Part shown: positions 23,722 through 32,472 of the stretch, one piece after another
Numbering within the stretch: position 1 is the first letter of the stretch
Layout: each line of letters starts with the position of its first letter
Assembly (NCBI RefSeq): GCF_020567525.1
Contig: NZ_JAJCVI010000002.1
Span: 248,001-312,000, forward strand
Direction: 5' to 3'
DNA from: Halorubellus salinus
GTDB taxonomy: Archaea; Halobacteriota; Halobacteria; Halobacteriales; Natrialbaceae
Length of the DNA: 64,000 bases
Translations under genes and position numbers: made by a program
Notes under the pieces: model-generated
The model's input: the letters and a program-made list of their open reading frames with translations, nothing else
What the model was told of the DNA's origin: nothing
The model's database searches: none

Positions 23722-23753
23722 CGGCCGCTCGCGGTCCTCTAGCGGCCGTTCGC
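23714..23753. repeat. 19-base direct repeat spanning a stop codon
   Basis: TCCTCTAGCGGCCGYTCGC occurs at 23714-23732 and 23735-23753 (period 21, one mismatch). The first copy contains the last codon and TAG stop of the gene at 23239, so the downstream copy duplicates a gene end. Confidence 0.9.
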
Positions 23754-23799
23754 TCCGGTCCGCGAGAACGACGGTGCGCCGATGGCGCGCGCCTCGTCG

Positions 23800-24027
23800 T
23801 TACTGTTGGCGGTTCGGCATCTCGTCGGGCGCGTTGTCGTGCCGGTTCTGCTCGCGCGCCTCGTCGTTCAGCTTCTCGGTGTTCGTCCGTTCCCCGGGTT
23901 CGCGTTCGGCTTCGGCGTCCTCGACGGCGTCGTCGACGTCAGCGAGTTCCTCGGCGGGGACGTTCGTTCGCTCCTCGGGCGAGCGCTCCTCGTGGCGGTC
24001 GGCGTCGGTTGCTTCCTCGTTGGTCAT
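23800..24027 (-). CDS. small, extremely hydrophilic protein (hypothetical)
   Basis: 75-residue protein composed almost entirely of Glu, Asp, Arg, Asn, Ala and Thr, with no hydrophobic core, so probably disordered. Its acidity agrees with real haloarchaeal proteins and not with antisense frames, which here are Arg-rich. ATG 24027 (MTNEEATDADRHEERS) is preferred; an ATG seven codons earlier adds an unlikely MAQRTSR. It lies 81 bases downstream of the endonuclease III gene in the same direction and may be cotranscribed with it. Function unknown. Confidence 0.5.
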   Translation of the reverse strand: MTNEEATDADRHEERSPEERTNVPAEELADVDDAVEDAEAEREPGERTNTEKLNDEAREQNRHDNAPDEMPNRQQ

Positions 24028-24108
24028 ACGTGAAGTGCGTTGAGCCACGCGGGTATGCGCCGGGCCAAACCGGCTTGGCCGACGCGACCACGCGGTCGCT
24101 GCCTGGCG

Positions 24109-24792
24109 TCACCAGGCTTCGCCGCTGGCGAGGTCGACGTCGCTGTCGCCCTGTTCGCTCGGGCAGACGTCCGCGATGACGCACGCGTCGCAGTCGGCGC
24201 TGCGCGCACCGCAGACGGCGCGGCCGTGGTCGATGAGGAGGTGCGTGAACTGCTGCCATTCGCTCTCGGGGACGACGTCGAGGAGGTCCTGTTCGATGGC
24301 CTCGGGGCGCTCCTCGGTCGTCAACCCGAGACGTCTCGAGAGCCGCTGGACGTGCGTGTCGACGACGATCCCTTCGACGACGTCGTGAGCGTGCTGGAGG
24401 ACGACGTTCGCCGTCTTCCGCCCGACGCCGGGGAGGTCCGTGAGCGCGCTCATCTCGTCGGGGACCTCGCCGTCGTGCTCGGCGAGCAGTTGCTCGCCGA
24501 TACCCTGCAGGTAGCCGGCCTTGTTGTTGTGGAACGTGATGCCGTAGATGGCGTCCGCGAGTTCGTCCTGGGTCGCGTTCGCGTAGTCTTCGGGCGTCCG
24601 GTACGTCTCGAAGAGTTCGCTCGTGACCTCGTTCACGCGTTCGTCCGTGCATTGCGCGGAGAGGACGACCGCGACGAGGAGTTCCAGTCGCGACCCGTAG
24701 TTCAGCGATATCGTCGAGTCGGGATACTCCTCGTGGAGGCGTTCGACGACGGTCTCGGCTTGCGCGCGGCGTGAGTCGCGTGGCGTACCCAT
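24109..24792 (-). CDS. nth: endonuclease III (DNA glycosylase/AP lyase)
   Basis: 227-residue base-excision-repair enzyme that removes oxidised pyrimidines and cleaves the abasic site. The helix-hairpin-helix LPGVGRKTANVVLQHAH (near 118-134) contains the catalytic Lys; the catalytic Asp is in VDTHVQRLSRRLG (near 142). A C-terminal [4Fe-4S] cluster motif of Cys spaced C-x6-C-x2-C-x5-C (CGARSADCDACVIADVC) is complete. The length is standard. ATG 24792 is the only start near the conserved N-terminus. Confidence 0.95.
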   Translation of the reverse strand: MGTPRDSRRAQAETVVERLHEEYPDSTISLNYGSRLELLVAVVLSAQCTDERVNEVTSELFETYRTPEDYANATQDELADAIYGITFHNNKAGYLQGIGEQLLAEHDGEVPDEMSALTDLPGVGRKTANVVLQHAHDVVEGIVVDTHVQRLSRRLGLTTEERPEAIEQDLLDVVPESEWQQFTHLLIDHGRAVCGARSADCDACVIADVCPSEQGDSDVDLASGEAW

Positions 24793-24901
24793 GGTGGTGT
24801 CGTTGGATACCCGACGGTTAGCCGTTCGGGTTTCGGTGAATCACCCGACATGGGCCGTTACGGTACCGTATGAACTGCCTAAGGCGCGTAACCAACCCGC
24901 C

Positions 24902-24974
24902 GAATTAAGTGTTAGTGGAAGTATGTTTCTGCTACGCCCAGTCCCGTGTCCCGGGGGGGCCACATGGGGGAATC
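24902..24974 (+). promoter_or_regulatory. promoter and leader of the coiled-coil protein gene, with G7 run and four-codon upstream frame
   Basis: AATTAAG near 24904 is the likely TATA-like element, putting transcription start near 24930. The leader then contains CCCGGGGGGGCC, with seven consecutive G, followed by the mini-frame ATG GGG GAA TCA TGA (24964-24978), whose TGA overlaps the ATG of the main gene at 24975. GGGGG before the main ATG can also serve as a weak Shine-Dalgarno element. Translational coupling or attenuation through the mini-frame is possible. Confidence 0.45.
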
Positions 24975-26927
24975 ATGAACACGCACGCCGACACCAGTAG
25001 CGAGAGCACCGTCTCTATCACCGATTCGGGGCTACCGACGTTCGAACTCGCCGTCCAGTCCGACACGACCGACGTCGCGACGGTCGTCGTCGAAACGCAA
25101 CTCCCGGACGCCATCGACCCTGGCACCGTCGCAGTCGACGCCGACGACTGCACCGTGTACGCGAACGGCGACGTCAGGTGGCGCTCGACCCTCGAACCGG
25201 AGGACCGTGCCAGCGTCACGCTCGGCGTCCCGGTCACCGACCCGGAGACCATCGACGAGCTCGTCGACGCCCCAGTCCACGTCGTCCCCGCCGAGGACGC
25301 CGACCCGCCAGTCGTCGACGACGAACCCGTCGACCCAGTGGACGCGACCACGTTCGACGCGGCCGAACCGACTGACCGCGTTCCGGAGGTCGTGTACGAG
25401 CGCGTACACGAGCACACCATCGGTAGCGAATCGACGCCCGGTGCCGAACCGACCCCCGACGCCACGTCGGACGACGCATCCACCGCCGCGCAGGAGGACG
25501 AGACCGCGTCGAACGCGGTCGTCTCGGCGCCAGCGGTAGAGCCAGCGCGCGCCGACGAAGCTGCTACCGGAGTCGAACCCTCCGAGCGTGCACACGCCAA
25601 CGCGGAGAGGGCTACCGAGCACGCCGACTCCGAGACTACCGAGCACGCCGACTCCGAGATGATCGACGATGGGCAGGAGTGGACGGGCGACGCGTTCGAG
25701 AACGCGCTCCGCGTTCACGACGACCGGTCGCGCGCCGACGAGGCAGCCTACCACTTCCAGGTCGCGTTCACCGAGGACGCCAGCACCGACTGCGCGATCG
25801 AGGTCCTCGAAGGGTTACTGAACGGAACGACCGTCTACAGCGCGAGTCCGACGCTCCCCGACCTCGAATCGGGCGCGAACCCCGACGAGCTCGCGGTCAC
25901 GATATCGAGCGCGCTCGACGAGGACGACATCGTCGGTGCACTCCAGGAACTGCAGGGAGTGACCGTCGAGACCTTCGAGCACGTGGACGTCGACGGCGTC
26001 CCCGCGGAGAGCATCGACTCGAACGCCGACCAGCAGTTCCAGTTGCTCGACGAGGCACTCGACCCGGCGGAGTACGACGAGTTCGCCGCGGAGGTCGACG
26101 CGCTCGAGGAAGGGACGGTGGACTTCGGTTCGGAGCCGGTCTCCTTCGACGAACTCGTCGAGAACCCCGACAGCGCATGGGAGTTCGCCGACGACGAGAC
26201 CGGTGACCCGACCGACGAGAGTACGACCGCCGACGAGACCACTACCACGACCGGCGAGAGTACGACCGCCGACGCGTCTCGCGTCGCCGAACAGTTACTC
26301 GACGAACTCGAGTCGGGTGGCGTCACGGAGCGAGAGCGCGTCGAACTCCGCCGACGCCTGGGGATCGACCCGCGAACGAGCACGGAGGCACGCATCGACC
26401 ACCTCCAGACTCGCGTCGAGAAACTCACGGCGTACACGGACGCCCTCGAGGCGTTCCTCGACGAGAACGGGACCGCACGCGACGTGCTCGAGGACCTTCA
26501 GGCCGACGTCGGGTCGCTCCACGAACGCAGCGTCGCCGCGGCGGAGGACCGCGACGAGCTCCGAGCCGACGTCGACGACGTCGAGGCGAAGACCGGCGAC
26601 ATCGAGGCGAAGACCGACGACATCGAAGCGAAGACCGATGCCTTCGAGGAGGCGTTCGAGGCGGTCGACGCACGCGTCGAGACGATCGAATCCGAGCAAG
26701 CGGCCGAACGGGAGCGAGTCGACGGCCTCGCGTCCGCCGTGCGCTCGAACAGCGACGACATCGACCACCTCGCCGCGGACGTCCGCGAGGACGTCGACGA
26801 ACTCGCCGACGCCGTCGACGACCTGACCGCGACCGTCGAATCCATCGACGAACGACTCGCCACCCTCAGCGAGACCGTCGAGCAGAACGCTCGCGTTCGC
26901 GAGAAACTCGAATCGCTCACGTCCTGA
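24975..26927 (+). CDS. large acidic protein with C-terminal coiled coil (unknown function)
   Basis: 650-residue protein I do not recognise. Residues about 12-110 form a beta-rich domain (LPTFELAVQSDTTDVATVVV, then a DPGTVAVDADDCTVYANG strand pair). About 110-235 is an acidic, Thr/Ala-rich linker containing two EHADSE copies. A second globular part (about 250-400) begins AYHFQVAFTEDASTDCAIEV. After another Thr-rich linker, residues 450-650 are a long coiled coil with VEKLTAYTDALEAFLDENG and three GDIEAKTD-type heptad repeats. There are no signal peptide and no membrane helix. Such an architecture suggests a cytoplasmic scaffold or a partner in chromosome or envelope organisation. ATG 24975 is chosen; an upstream in-frame extension is Cys/Pro-rich and unlikely. 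Confidence 0.8.
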   Translation: MNTHADTSSESTVSITDSGLPTFELAVQSDTTDVATVVVETQLPDAIDPGTVAVDADDCTVYANGDVRWRSTLEPEDRASVTLGVPVTDPETIDELVDAPVHVVPAEDADPPVVDDEPVDPVDATTFDAAEPTDRVPEVVYERVHEHTIGSESTPGAEPTPDATSDDASTAAQEDETASNAVVSAPAVEPARADEAATGVEPSERAHANAERATEHADSETTEHADSEMIDDGQEWTGDAFENALRVHDDRSRADEAAYHFQVAFTEDASTDCAIEVLEGLLNGTTVYSASPTLPDLESGANPDELAVTISSALDEDDIVGALQELQGVTVETFEHVDVDGVPAESIDSNADQQFQLLDEALDPAEYDEFAAEVDALEEGTVDFGSEPVSFDELVENPDSAWEFADDETGDPTDESTTADETTTTTGESTTADASRVAEQLLDELESGGVTERERVELRRRLGIDPRTSTEARIDHLQTRVEKLTAYTDALEAFLDENGTARDVLEDLQADVGSLHERSVAAAEDRDELRADVDDVEAKTGDIEAKTDDIEAKTDAFEEAFEAVDARVETIESEQAAERERVDGLASAVRSNSDDIDHLAADVREDVDELADAVDDLTATVESIDERLATLSETVEQNARVREKLESLTS

Positions 26928-26949
26928 CACACCGACTCCGTCACCGAAC

Positions 26950-26977
26950 CCCATGGAATCCTGCCGCCGTGGGTTTT
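26950..26977 (+). terminator. hairpin followed by T4, overlapping the next gene's TATA-like box
   Basis: CCCATGG (26950-26956) pairs with CCGTGGG (26967-26973), with one G-T wobble and a 10-base loop, and is followed by TTTT (26974-26977). It would end transcription of the coiled-coil gene, which stops at 26927. The T-run is at the same time the start of TTTTAAG, the likely TATA-like box of the gene at 27005. Confidence 0.5.
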
Positions 26978-26980
26978 AAG
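26974..26980 (+). promoter_or_regulatory. TATA-like box for the phosphomevalonate decarboxylase gene
   Basis: TTTTAAG centred 28 bases before ATG 27005, consistent with leaderless transcription and with that ATG and not the one 36 bases earlier. Confidence 0.65.
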
Positions 26981-27004
26981 CGCGCGGTCGTCTCCCGTAG
27001 TGGT

Positions 27005-28012
27005 ATGAAAGCTACCGCGATGGCTCACCCGATCCAGGGCCTCGTCAAGTATCACGGGATGCGTGACGACATCGAACGACTCCCCTACCACGACTCTATC
27101 AGCGTCTGCACGGCACCGAGCCACACGAAGACGACCGTCGAGTTCTCGATGGATTACGACGAAGACCAGTACGTCGTCGACGGCGAGGAACTCGACGGGT
27201 CCGCGTTCGACCGCGTCGAACGCGTCGTCGAGAAGGCCCGGTCGATGAGTGACGCCGCGCACACCGTCTACCCCGTCCGACTCGAGAGCGAGAACTCGTT
27301 CCCGTCGAACGTCGGCCTCGGGTCCTCGGCGTCCGGATTCGCCGCCGCGGCGCGCGCGCTCGCCGAAGCCGCGGAACTGGACGCTACACTCGAGGACATC
27401 TCGACAATCGCGCGCGTCGGTTCCGCGAGCGCCGCGCGCGCCGTCACCGGCGGATTCTCGTACCTGAACGCCGGCATGAACGACCAGGACTGTCGAAGTC
27501 ACCGCATCCCCACCGACCTCGAGAGCGAACTGAAGATCGTCGTCGCGCTCGTCCCCGCGTACAAGGAGACCGACGACGCACACACGGAGGCCGAACGCAG
27601 CCACATGTTCGGCGACCGGATGGCGCACGTCGTCGAACAACTCCAGGACTGCAAGGACGCCCTGCACGAAGACGACCTGGAGCGCGTCGGCGACATCGCA
27701 GAACACGACTCGCTGAGTCTCGCTGCGACGACGATGACCGGCCCCGAAGGCTGGGTGTACTGGAAGCCCGCGACGCTCTCCGTGTTCGACAAGGTCCGAG
27801 ACCTCCGCGAGAACGGGTACGAGGACGACGACGACGTGAACTCCGTCCCCGTGTGGTTCTCGACGGACACCGGCGCGTCAGTGTACGTGAACACGACCGC
27901 CGAACACGTCGAGCGCGTGAAAGAAGCCGTCGCCGAGACGGGCGTTCGAACGACCATCTGGGAGGTCGGCGGGCCCGCGAAGCTCCTGGACGACGACGAA
28001 GCGCTCTTCTAG
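27005..28012 (+). CDS. mvaD: phosphomevalonate decarboxylase (diphosphomevalonate decarboxylase family)
   Basis: 335-residue GHMP-kinase-fold enzyme of the mevalonate pathway, which supplies isoprenoids for archaeal ether lipids. The N-terminal KATAMAHPIQGLVKYHGMRDD and the phosphate-binding FPSNVGLGSSASGFAAAARAL are the family signatures; SDTG-like FSTDTGASVYV lies near residue 290. The closest described haloarchaeal homolog, in Haloferax volcanii, decarboxylates mevalonate 5-phosphate to isopentenyl phosphate, working with isopentenyl phosphate kinase; I infer the same substrate here. TTTTAAG 28 bases upstream supports ATG 27005. Confidence 0.88.
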   Translation: MKATAMAHPIQGLVKYHGMRDDIERLPYHDSISVCTAPSHTKTTVEFSMDYDEDQYVVDGEELDGSAFDRVERVVEKARSMSDAAHTVYPVRLESENSFPSNVGLGSSASGFAAAARALAEAAELDATLEDISTIARVGSASAARAVTGGFSYLNAGMNDQDCRSHRIPTDLESELKIVVALVPAYKETDDAHTEAERSHMFGDRMAHVVEQLQDCKDALHEDDLERVGDIAEHDSLSLAATTMTGPEGWVYWKPATLSVFDKVRDLRENGYEDDDDVNSVPVWFSTDTGASVYVNTTAEHVERVKEAVAETGVRTTIWEVGGPAKLLDDDEALF

Positions 28013-28114
28013 CCGTCGTCGACCACCGCGGTCCCGACGGTCGCGGTCGCCGTCCCCCGCTGGCGGTGACGGACACCCAAAGCCCCTTGACCCGTCCTCC
28101 CGTAGCCGCCGCCA

Positions 28115-29023
28115 ATGGCGACATGCGACGAGTGCGGCAAGCAAGAGAACATGCCGTACACGTGCTCGCACTGCGGGAGCACGTACTGCGGCGAACATCG
28201 CTTGCCGGAGAAGCACGACTGTCCGGGGTTGACGGAGTGGAACGACCCGAAGGGCGTGTTCGACAGCGGGTTCGACGACTCGGTCGGGTCCGAGAGCAGC
28301 GGGCGGTCGTTCTCGCTGTTCGGGCCGGGTGGCGCGTTGTCGTACTTCCGCGGGAACATGACGTACGTGTTCCTCGCGTTGATGTTCGTGACGTGGTTGA
28401 CGCAGTGGCTCGTGTTGAACTTCGTGGGCAGGCAGGCGTACCTGGACGTGTTCATCCTGTCTTCGGACAACCCACTGTACGTCTGGACGTGGGTGACGTC
28501 GATATTCGCGCACGCACCACCGCCGAGCCTCGGACACATCGCGGGGAACGCCATCGTGATATTCTTCTTCGGCCGGCTGGTCGAGGACATCATCGGCTCG
28601 CGTGACTTCACGCTGCTGTTCCTCGGAACGGGGATGCTGGCGGGCCTCAGTCAGATCGGGCTGGCGATGGCGATGAATCCGGGCATCCCCTCGGGCGTGC
28701 TCGGGGCCAGTGGCGCGGCGCTGGCGATCCTGGGCGTCCTCACCATCCTGGCGCCGGACCTGAAGGTGTACATCTACTTCATCCTCCCCGTCCCGATCTG
28801 GGCGATCACGATCTTCTACGCGCTGATCTCCTCGCTCGCGATCATCGGTGGCGGTATCGGTGCGGGCGGGACCGCACAGGCGGCTCACCTGGTTGGTCTC
28901 GCGATCGGGCTCGCGTACGGGAAGTACATCGAGGGTGACGTTCGGCGTCCGCAGAGCCTCGGGTTCGGTGGCGGCCGCGGGCCCGGTGGTCCCGGTGGCC
29001 CCGGTGGTCGCCGTCGGTTCTGA
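28115..29023 (+). CDS. rhomboid-family intramembrane serine protease with N-terminal AN1 zinc finger
   Basis: 302-residue membrane protease. Residues 4-42 are an AN1-type zinc finger with Cys pairs CDEC, CSHC, then YCGEHRLPEKHDC. About six membrane helices follow. The catalytic Ser is in GVLGASGAALAILG (GASG motif, near residue 195) and the catalytic His in AQAAHLVGLAIGLAYG (near 255). A Gly-rich, positively charged tail ends the protein. The AN1-rhomboid fusion is a known haloarchaeal layout; the finger may present substrates or mediate ubiquitin-like interactions, which is untested. Confidence 0.9.
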   Translation: MATCDECGKQENMPYTCSHCGSTYCGEHRLPEKHDCPGLTEWNDPKGVFDSGFDDSVGSESSGRSFSLFGPGGALSYFRGNMTYVFLALMFVTWLTQWLVLNFVGRQAYLDVFILSSDNPLYVWTWVTSIFAHAPPPSLGHIAGNAIVIFFFGRLVEDIIGSRDFTLLFLGTGMLAGLSQIGLAMAMNPGIPSGVLGASGAALAILGVLTILAPDLKVYIYFILPVPIWAITIFYALISSLAIIGGGIGAGGTAQAAHLVGLAIGLAYGKYIEGDVRRPQSLGFGGGRGPGGPGGPGGRRRF

Positions 29024-29054
29024 TGGCGGTCGAGCTCGTCGGTGGTCGATACTG

Positions 29055-29813
29055 ATGGACGTCGTTCGCCCGGAGTTCCTGCCGGACGCGTCCGCGTCGC
29101 GCGAAGCGATGGAGTCGCTACAGCGCGAGGTGGCCGGGGCGGCGTCGTTCGCGGACGAGTTCGCGTTCGACGCGGCGCGCGTCGGGCGGCCGGAGGGCCC
29201 GCTGGTCGCGGGCGTCGACCAGGCGTTCCTCGACGACCGCGCGGTGTCCGCGGTCGTGGTCCGCCGCGGTGACGAGGTCGTCGAGCGCTCGTACGCGGTG
29301 ACGCCACTGGAGATACCCTATATTCCGGGTCTGCTGTCGTTCCGCGAGGGCGGCCCCATCGTGGACGCGCTGCGTGGCCTGAACTCGGACCCGGACCTCG
29401 TGCTGTTCGACGGGAGTGGCCGCATCCACTATCGGGAGGCGGGCCTGGCGACGCACATGGGCGTGGTGTTCGACGTTCCAGCGATCGGTGTGGCGAAGAA
29501 CCTGCTCTGTGGGTCGTCCGAACGCGACGTGGACGGCCTCGCCGAGGGCGAGCGCGTGCCGGTGTTAGCGGACGGCGACGTGACCGCGCCCGACGGCGAG
29601 GTGATCGGGTACGCGGTTCAGTCTCGCCAGTACGACTCCGGCCAGCAGTCGATCAACCCGCTCTGGGTGAGTCCCGGGCATCGCGTCTCGGCGACGACGG
29701 TGGCGGACGTGGTGCTCGCGACGACCGCGGGCTACAAGCTCCCGGAGCCGACGCGACTGGCGGACGCGTACGCCGACGACGCCAAGCGCGAGGTCGAACG
29801 CGGCGAGGAGTGA
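29055..29813 (+). CDS. nfi: endonuclease V (deoxyinosine 3' endonuclease)
   Basis: 252-residue repair nuclease that nicks one base 3' of deoxyinosine. Motifs: AGVDQAFLDD (first catalytic Asp, near 56), TPLEIPYIPGLLSFREGGP (wedge region with the PYIP strip, near 83), LFDGSGRIHYREAGLATHMGV (second Asp, near 118) and GVAKNLL. In most members the third box reads HPR; here it is HYR. ATG 29055 lies 31 bases after the rhomboid gene's stop, so cotranscription is likely. Length is slightly above the usual 220-230 because of an acidic C-terminal extension. Confidence 0.93.
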   Translation: MDVVRPEFLPDASASREAMESLQREVAGAASFADEFAFDAARVGRPEGPLVAGVDQAFLDDRAVSAVVVRRGDEVVERSYAVTPLEIPYIPGLLSFREGGPIVDALRGLNSDPDLVLFDGSGRIHYREAGLATHMGVVFDVPAIGVAKNLLCGSSERDVDGLAEGERVPVLADGDVTAPDGEVIGYAVQSRQYDSGQQSINPLWVSPGHRVSATTVADVVLATTAGYKLPEPTRLADAYADDAKREVERGEE

Positions 29814-30040
29814 CTGCGGAGCGCGGTCGACGCTGTGGCTGCTGGCTGTTCTGGGGCTGGCAGGCGACCCGTGGCCGTCGTGCGCGTCGGCGGGTCGCGC
29901 TCCCGCCTGGACCGACGCGCGTCGTGTCAGTCGTGACGCCGACCCTGGCTGCGTTCCCGTATTTGAACCGTCGGGTCCGGACGAGGCGTCTCGTTCGTGG
30001 ACCGGTGACACTTACGTACCCGCCGGGCGAAGCCGGGGAC

Positions 30041-30922
30041 ATGACTGACGCGGACGAGTCGGCGGTCGCGGTCGACGACGAGGATGGGGAGACACGACAC
30101 AAGGACGTCTGCCTCGTGACGGGAGCGTCGTCTGGTATCGGGCAGGCGACGGCGCTCGCGTTCCTCGCGGAGGACTGGGTGGTGTACGCGACGGCGCGGG
30201 ATACCGACGACGTGACCGAACTGGCCGACGCCGGGTGTCGGACCGCCGAGTTGGACGTGACCGACGGCGAGCAGGTCGACGAGGTCGTCGAGCGCGTCGT
30301 CGACGAGCAGGGTCGCATCGATTGCGTGGTGAACAACGCGGGGTTCGCGCAGTTCGGGCCGCTCGAGGACGTGTCGACCGAGGCGGTCGAACGCCAGTTC
30401 GAGGTGAACGCGTTCGGACCGCATCGTCTCGTTCGCGCGGCGCTCCCGCACATGCGCGAGGCCGGGGATGGGACGGTCGTGAACGTGTCGAGCGTCGTCG
30501 GCGAGCTCTCGATACCGGGGTCGGGGGCGTACGCGGCGTCGAAGGCGGCCGTGGAGTCGATGAGTGACGCGCTCCGCGCGGAGGTCGAGGAGTTCGGCGT
30601 GGACGTGGTGGTGGTTGCGCCGGGGCCGGTCGAGTCGTCGTTCTACGACCGCGCGGACGAGGAACTCGACGCGACGGCGCGGTCGGGCGCGTACGACGAC
30701 ATCTACGAGCTGTACGACGACGCGGCGTCGATGGGCGGGTTCGGGCCGGCCTCTATCTCGCCCGCGATGGTCGGGGACGCGATCGTGAACGCGGCGAGCG
30801 CGACGGATCCGGCGCCGCGGTATCCAGTCGGGCCGATAGCGAAGTACTCGGGGCTCGCGCGGTTCGTTCCGAAGCGCGTGCGTGACCGGTTGTTCGCGCT
30901 GGCGCGGCGGTTGTTCGCGTGA
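30041..30922 (+). CDS. SDR-family NAD(P)-dependent oxidoreductase
   Basis: 293-residue classical short-chain dehydrogenase. Cofactor motif TGASSGIGQATA near residue 27, NNAG near 100, and the catalytic triad in SSVVGELSIPGSGAYAASKAA (Ser, Tyr, Lys) near 150-170. The substrate cannot be read from the sequence; C-terminal residues are basic (VPKRVRDRLFALARRLF), a feature of sterol/retinol-type SDRs. ATG 30041 is chosen because the open frame upstream is Arg/Trp-rich and overlaps the end of the endonuclease V gene. A possible TATA-like box is weak. Confidence 0.88.
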   Translation: MTDADESAVAVDDEDGETRHKDVCLVTGASSGIGQATALAFLAEDWVVYATARDTDDVTELADAGCRTAELDVTDGEQVDEVVERVVDEQGRIDCVVNNAGFAQFGPLEDVSTEAVERQFEVNAFGPHRLVRAALPHMREAGDGTVVNVSSVVGELSIPGSGAYAASKAAVESMSDALRAEVEEFGVDVVVVAPGPVESSFYDRADEELDATARSGAYDDIYELYDDAASMGGFGPASISPAMVGDAIVNAASATDPAPRYPVGPIAKYSGLARFVPKRVRDRLFALARRLFA

Positions 30923-30925
30923 GTC

Positions 30926-32404
30926 GTGTTCGACGTTCTCGCTGAGTCCGCCGAGGGTGTGGGCGACGACAGTCGCGAGTCGGGGGTGGTCGAGGCGGCG
31001 GTGGCGTGTCTGGCTGCGGGCGTGGAGCGCGCGGACCCGTGGCGGGCGACGCGCGAGGCGGTCTCGGTCGACGACGATGCGCTCGTGGTTCGTGGGGAGC
31101 GGTACGCGCTCGCGGACGTCGACCGCGTCGTCGTCGTCGGTGCGGGGAAGGGCTGCGACCGGGTCGCGTCGGCGCTCGTGGACGCGCTCGACGGTCGGGT
31201 CGACGACGGGCTGGTGGTCGTGGACGAGCCGGCTACGGGGCTCGCGTTGGGGCCGGTGTCGGTGCGCGTCGGCGACCATCCGGTGCCGAGCGAGCGCGGC
31301 GTGGCGGCGGCGCGTGACCTCCGGGACCTGGTCGGGGACGCCGACGAGCGGACGCTCGTGCTCGTGGCGATGACTGGTGGGGCGTCGGCGTTGGTCGCCG
31401 CGCCCGTCGAGTCGGTCGGGCTGGACGCGCTCCAGGTGGTGACGAGCGCCCTGCTCGACGCGGGCGCAGCCATCGACGAGGTGAACGCGGTCCGGAAGCA
31501 CGTCTCGACGGTGAAGGGCGGTCGGTTGGCGGTCGCGGCGGCGCCGGCGCGGGTGCTGACGGTTGCGGTCTCGGACGTCGTCGGCGACGACCCGGCGGTC
31601 ATCGGGAGCGGGCCGACGGCACCGGACGCGTCGACGTTCGCGGACGCGCTCGCCGTCCTCGACCGGTACGGCGTCGACGCGCCCGCGGTGCGCTCGCACC
31701 TCGAAGCGGGCGTCGCCGGCGGCGGGTGGGGTGGCGTCGCGGAGACGCCCGATGCGGACGACGATGCGTTCTCCGGCACTGGTTTGGACGGTGCGCCCTA
31801 CCACGTGGTCGCGTCGGCGCGAACGGCGGTCGCGGGCGCGACGGCGGCGGCCGCGTCCCGCGGGTTCGAGCCGACCGTGTTGTCGACGACGATGACCGGC
31901 GAGGCCAGCGAGTGCGGGCGGTTCCACGCCGCGGTCGGCCGCGAGGCCGCGGCCGCCGGCCACCCGGTCGAGGCGCCCGTCGTCCTCGTGTCGGCGGGCG
32001 AGACGACCGTGACGGTGTCCGGCGACGGCGAGGGTGGCCCGAACCAGGAGTTCGTCCTCGGTGCCGCGCTCGACCTCGCCGACGGGCCTCGTCTCCCCGA
32101 CGGCGTCGACGTGGCGGTCGCCGCGGTCGACACCGATGGCCGGGACGGGAGCACTGACGACGCCGGTGCGGTACTCGCGGCCGACGCGCTCGCGGACGCG
32201 GAACTGCGCGACGGCGCGCGTGCTGCGCTCGCTCGGAACGACGCGAGCGGGTTCCTCGAGCGATTCGAGCGCGAGCGGTCGGGCGGCCCGGGTGCGTCCG
32301 CGTCGAGCGATGCGGCCGCGGCGTCCCCGGGTGGACGCCTCAGGTCGGGGTCGACGGGGACGAACGTGAACGACCTCCGCGTCGTCGTCGTCGACGACCG
32401 GTAG
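30926..32404 (+). CDS. gckA: glycerate 2-kinase (class II, GckA / DUF4147 family)
   Basis: 492-residue kinase phosphorylating glycerate to 2-phosphoglycerate, a step of sugar-acid and glycerol/glyoxylate catabolism. Family motifs: VVGAGKGCDRVASAL, VRVGDHPVPSERG, MTGGASALVAAP, VRKHVSTVKGGRLA, VSDVVGDDPAVIGSGPT, SAGETTVTVSGDGEGGPNQEF, DTDGRDGSTDDAGA and the C-terminal STGTNVNDLRVVVV. Between NDASGFL and that last motif about 30 residues of Gly/Ser/Ala low complexity are inserted compared with typical members. GTG 30926 begins four bases after the SDR stop. It is adjacent to, and probably cotranscribed with, the SDR, which might supply glycerate-like substrates. Confidence 0.88.
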   Translation: MFDVLAESAEGVGDDSRESGVVEAAVACLAAGVERADPWRATREAVSVDDDALVVRGERYALADVDRVVVVGAGKGCDRVASALVDALDGRVDDGLVVVDEPATGLALGPVSVRVGDHPVPSERGVAAARDLRDLVGDADERTLVLVAMTGGASALVAAPVESVGLDALQVVTSALLDAGAAIDEVNAVRKHVSTVKGGRLAVAAAPARVLTVAVSDVVGDDPAVIGSGPTAPDASTFADALAVLDRYGVDAPAVRSHLEAGVAGGGWGGVAETPDADDDAFSGTGLDGAPYHVVASARTAVAGATAAAASRGFEPTVLSTTMTGEASECGRFHAAVGREAAAAGHPVEAPVVLVSAGETTVTVSGDGEGGPNQEFVLGAALDLADGPRLPDGVDVAVAAVDTDGRDGSTDDAGAVLAADALADAELRDGARAALARNDASGFLERFERERSGGPGASASSDAAAASPGGRLRSGSTGTNVNDLRVVVVDDR

Positions 32405-32472
32405 GCCGCCGGGGCGTCGCTCGCCGTCGCCGCGCGGATGGACTCCCGCCGGGGACCCGCAGCGTTTTGCCG

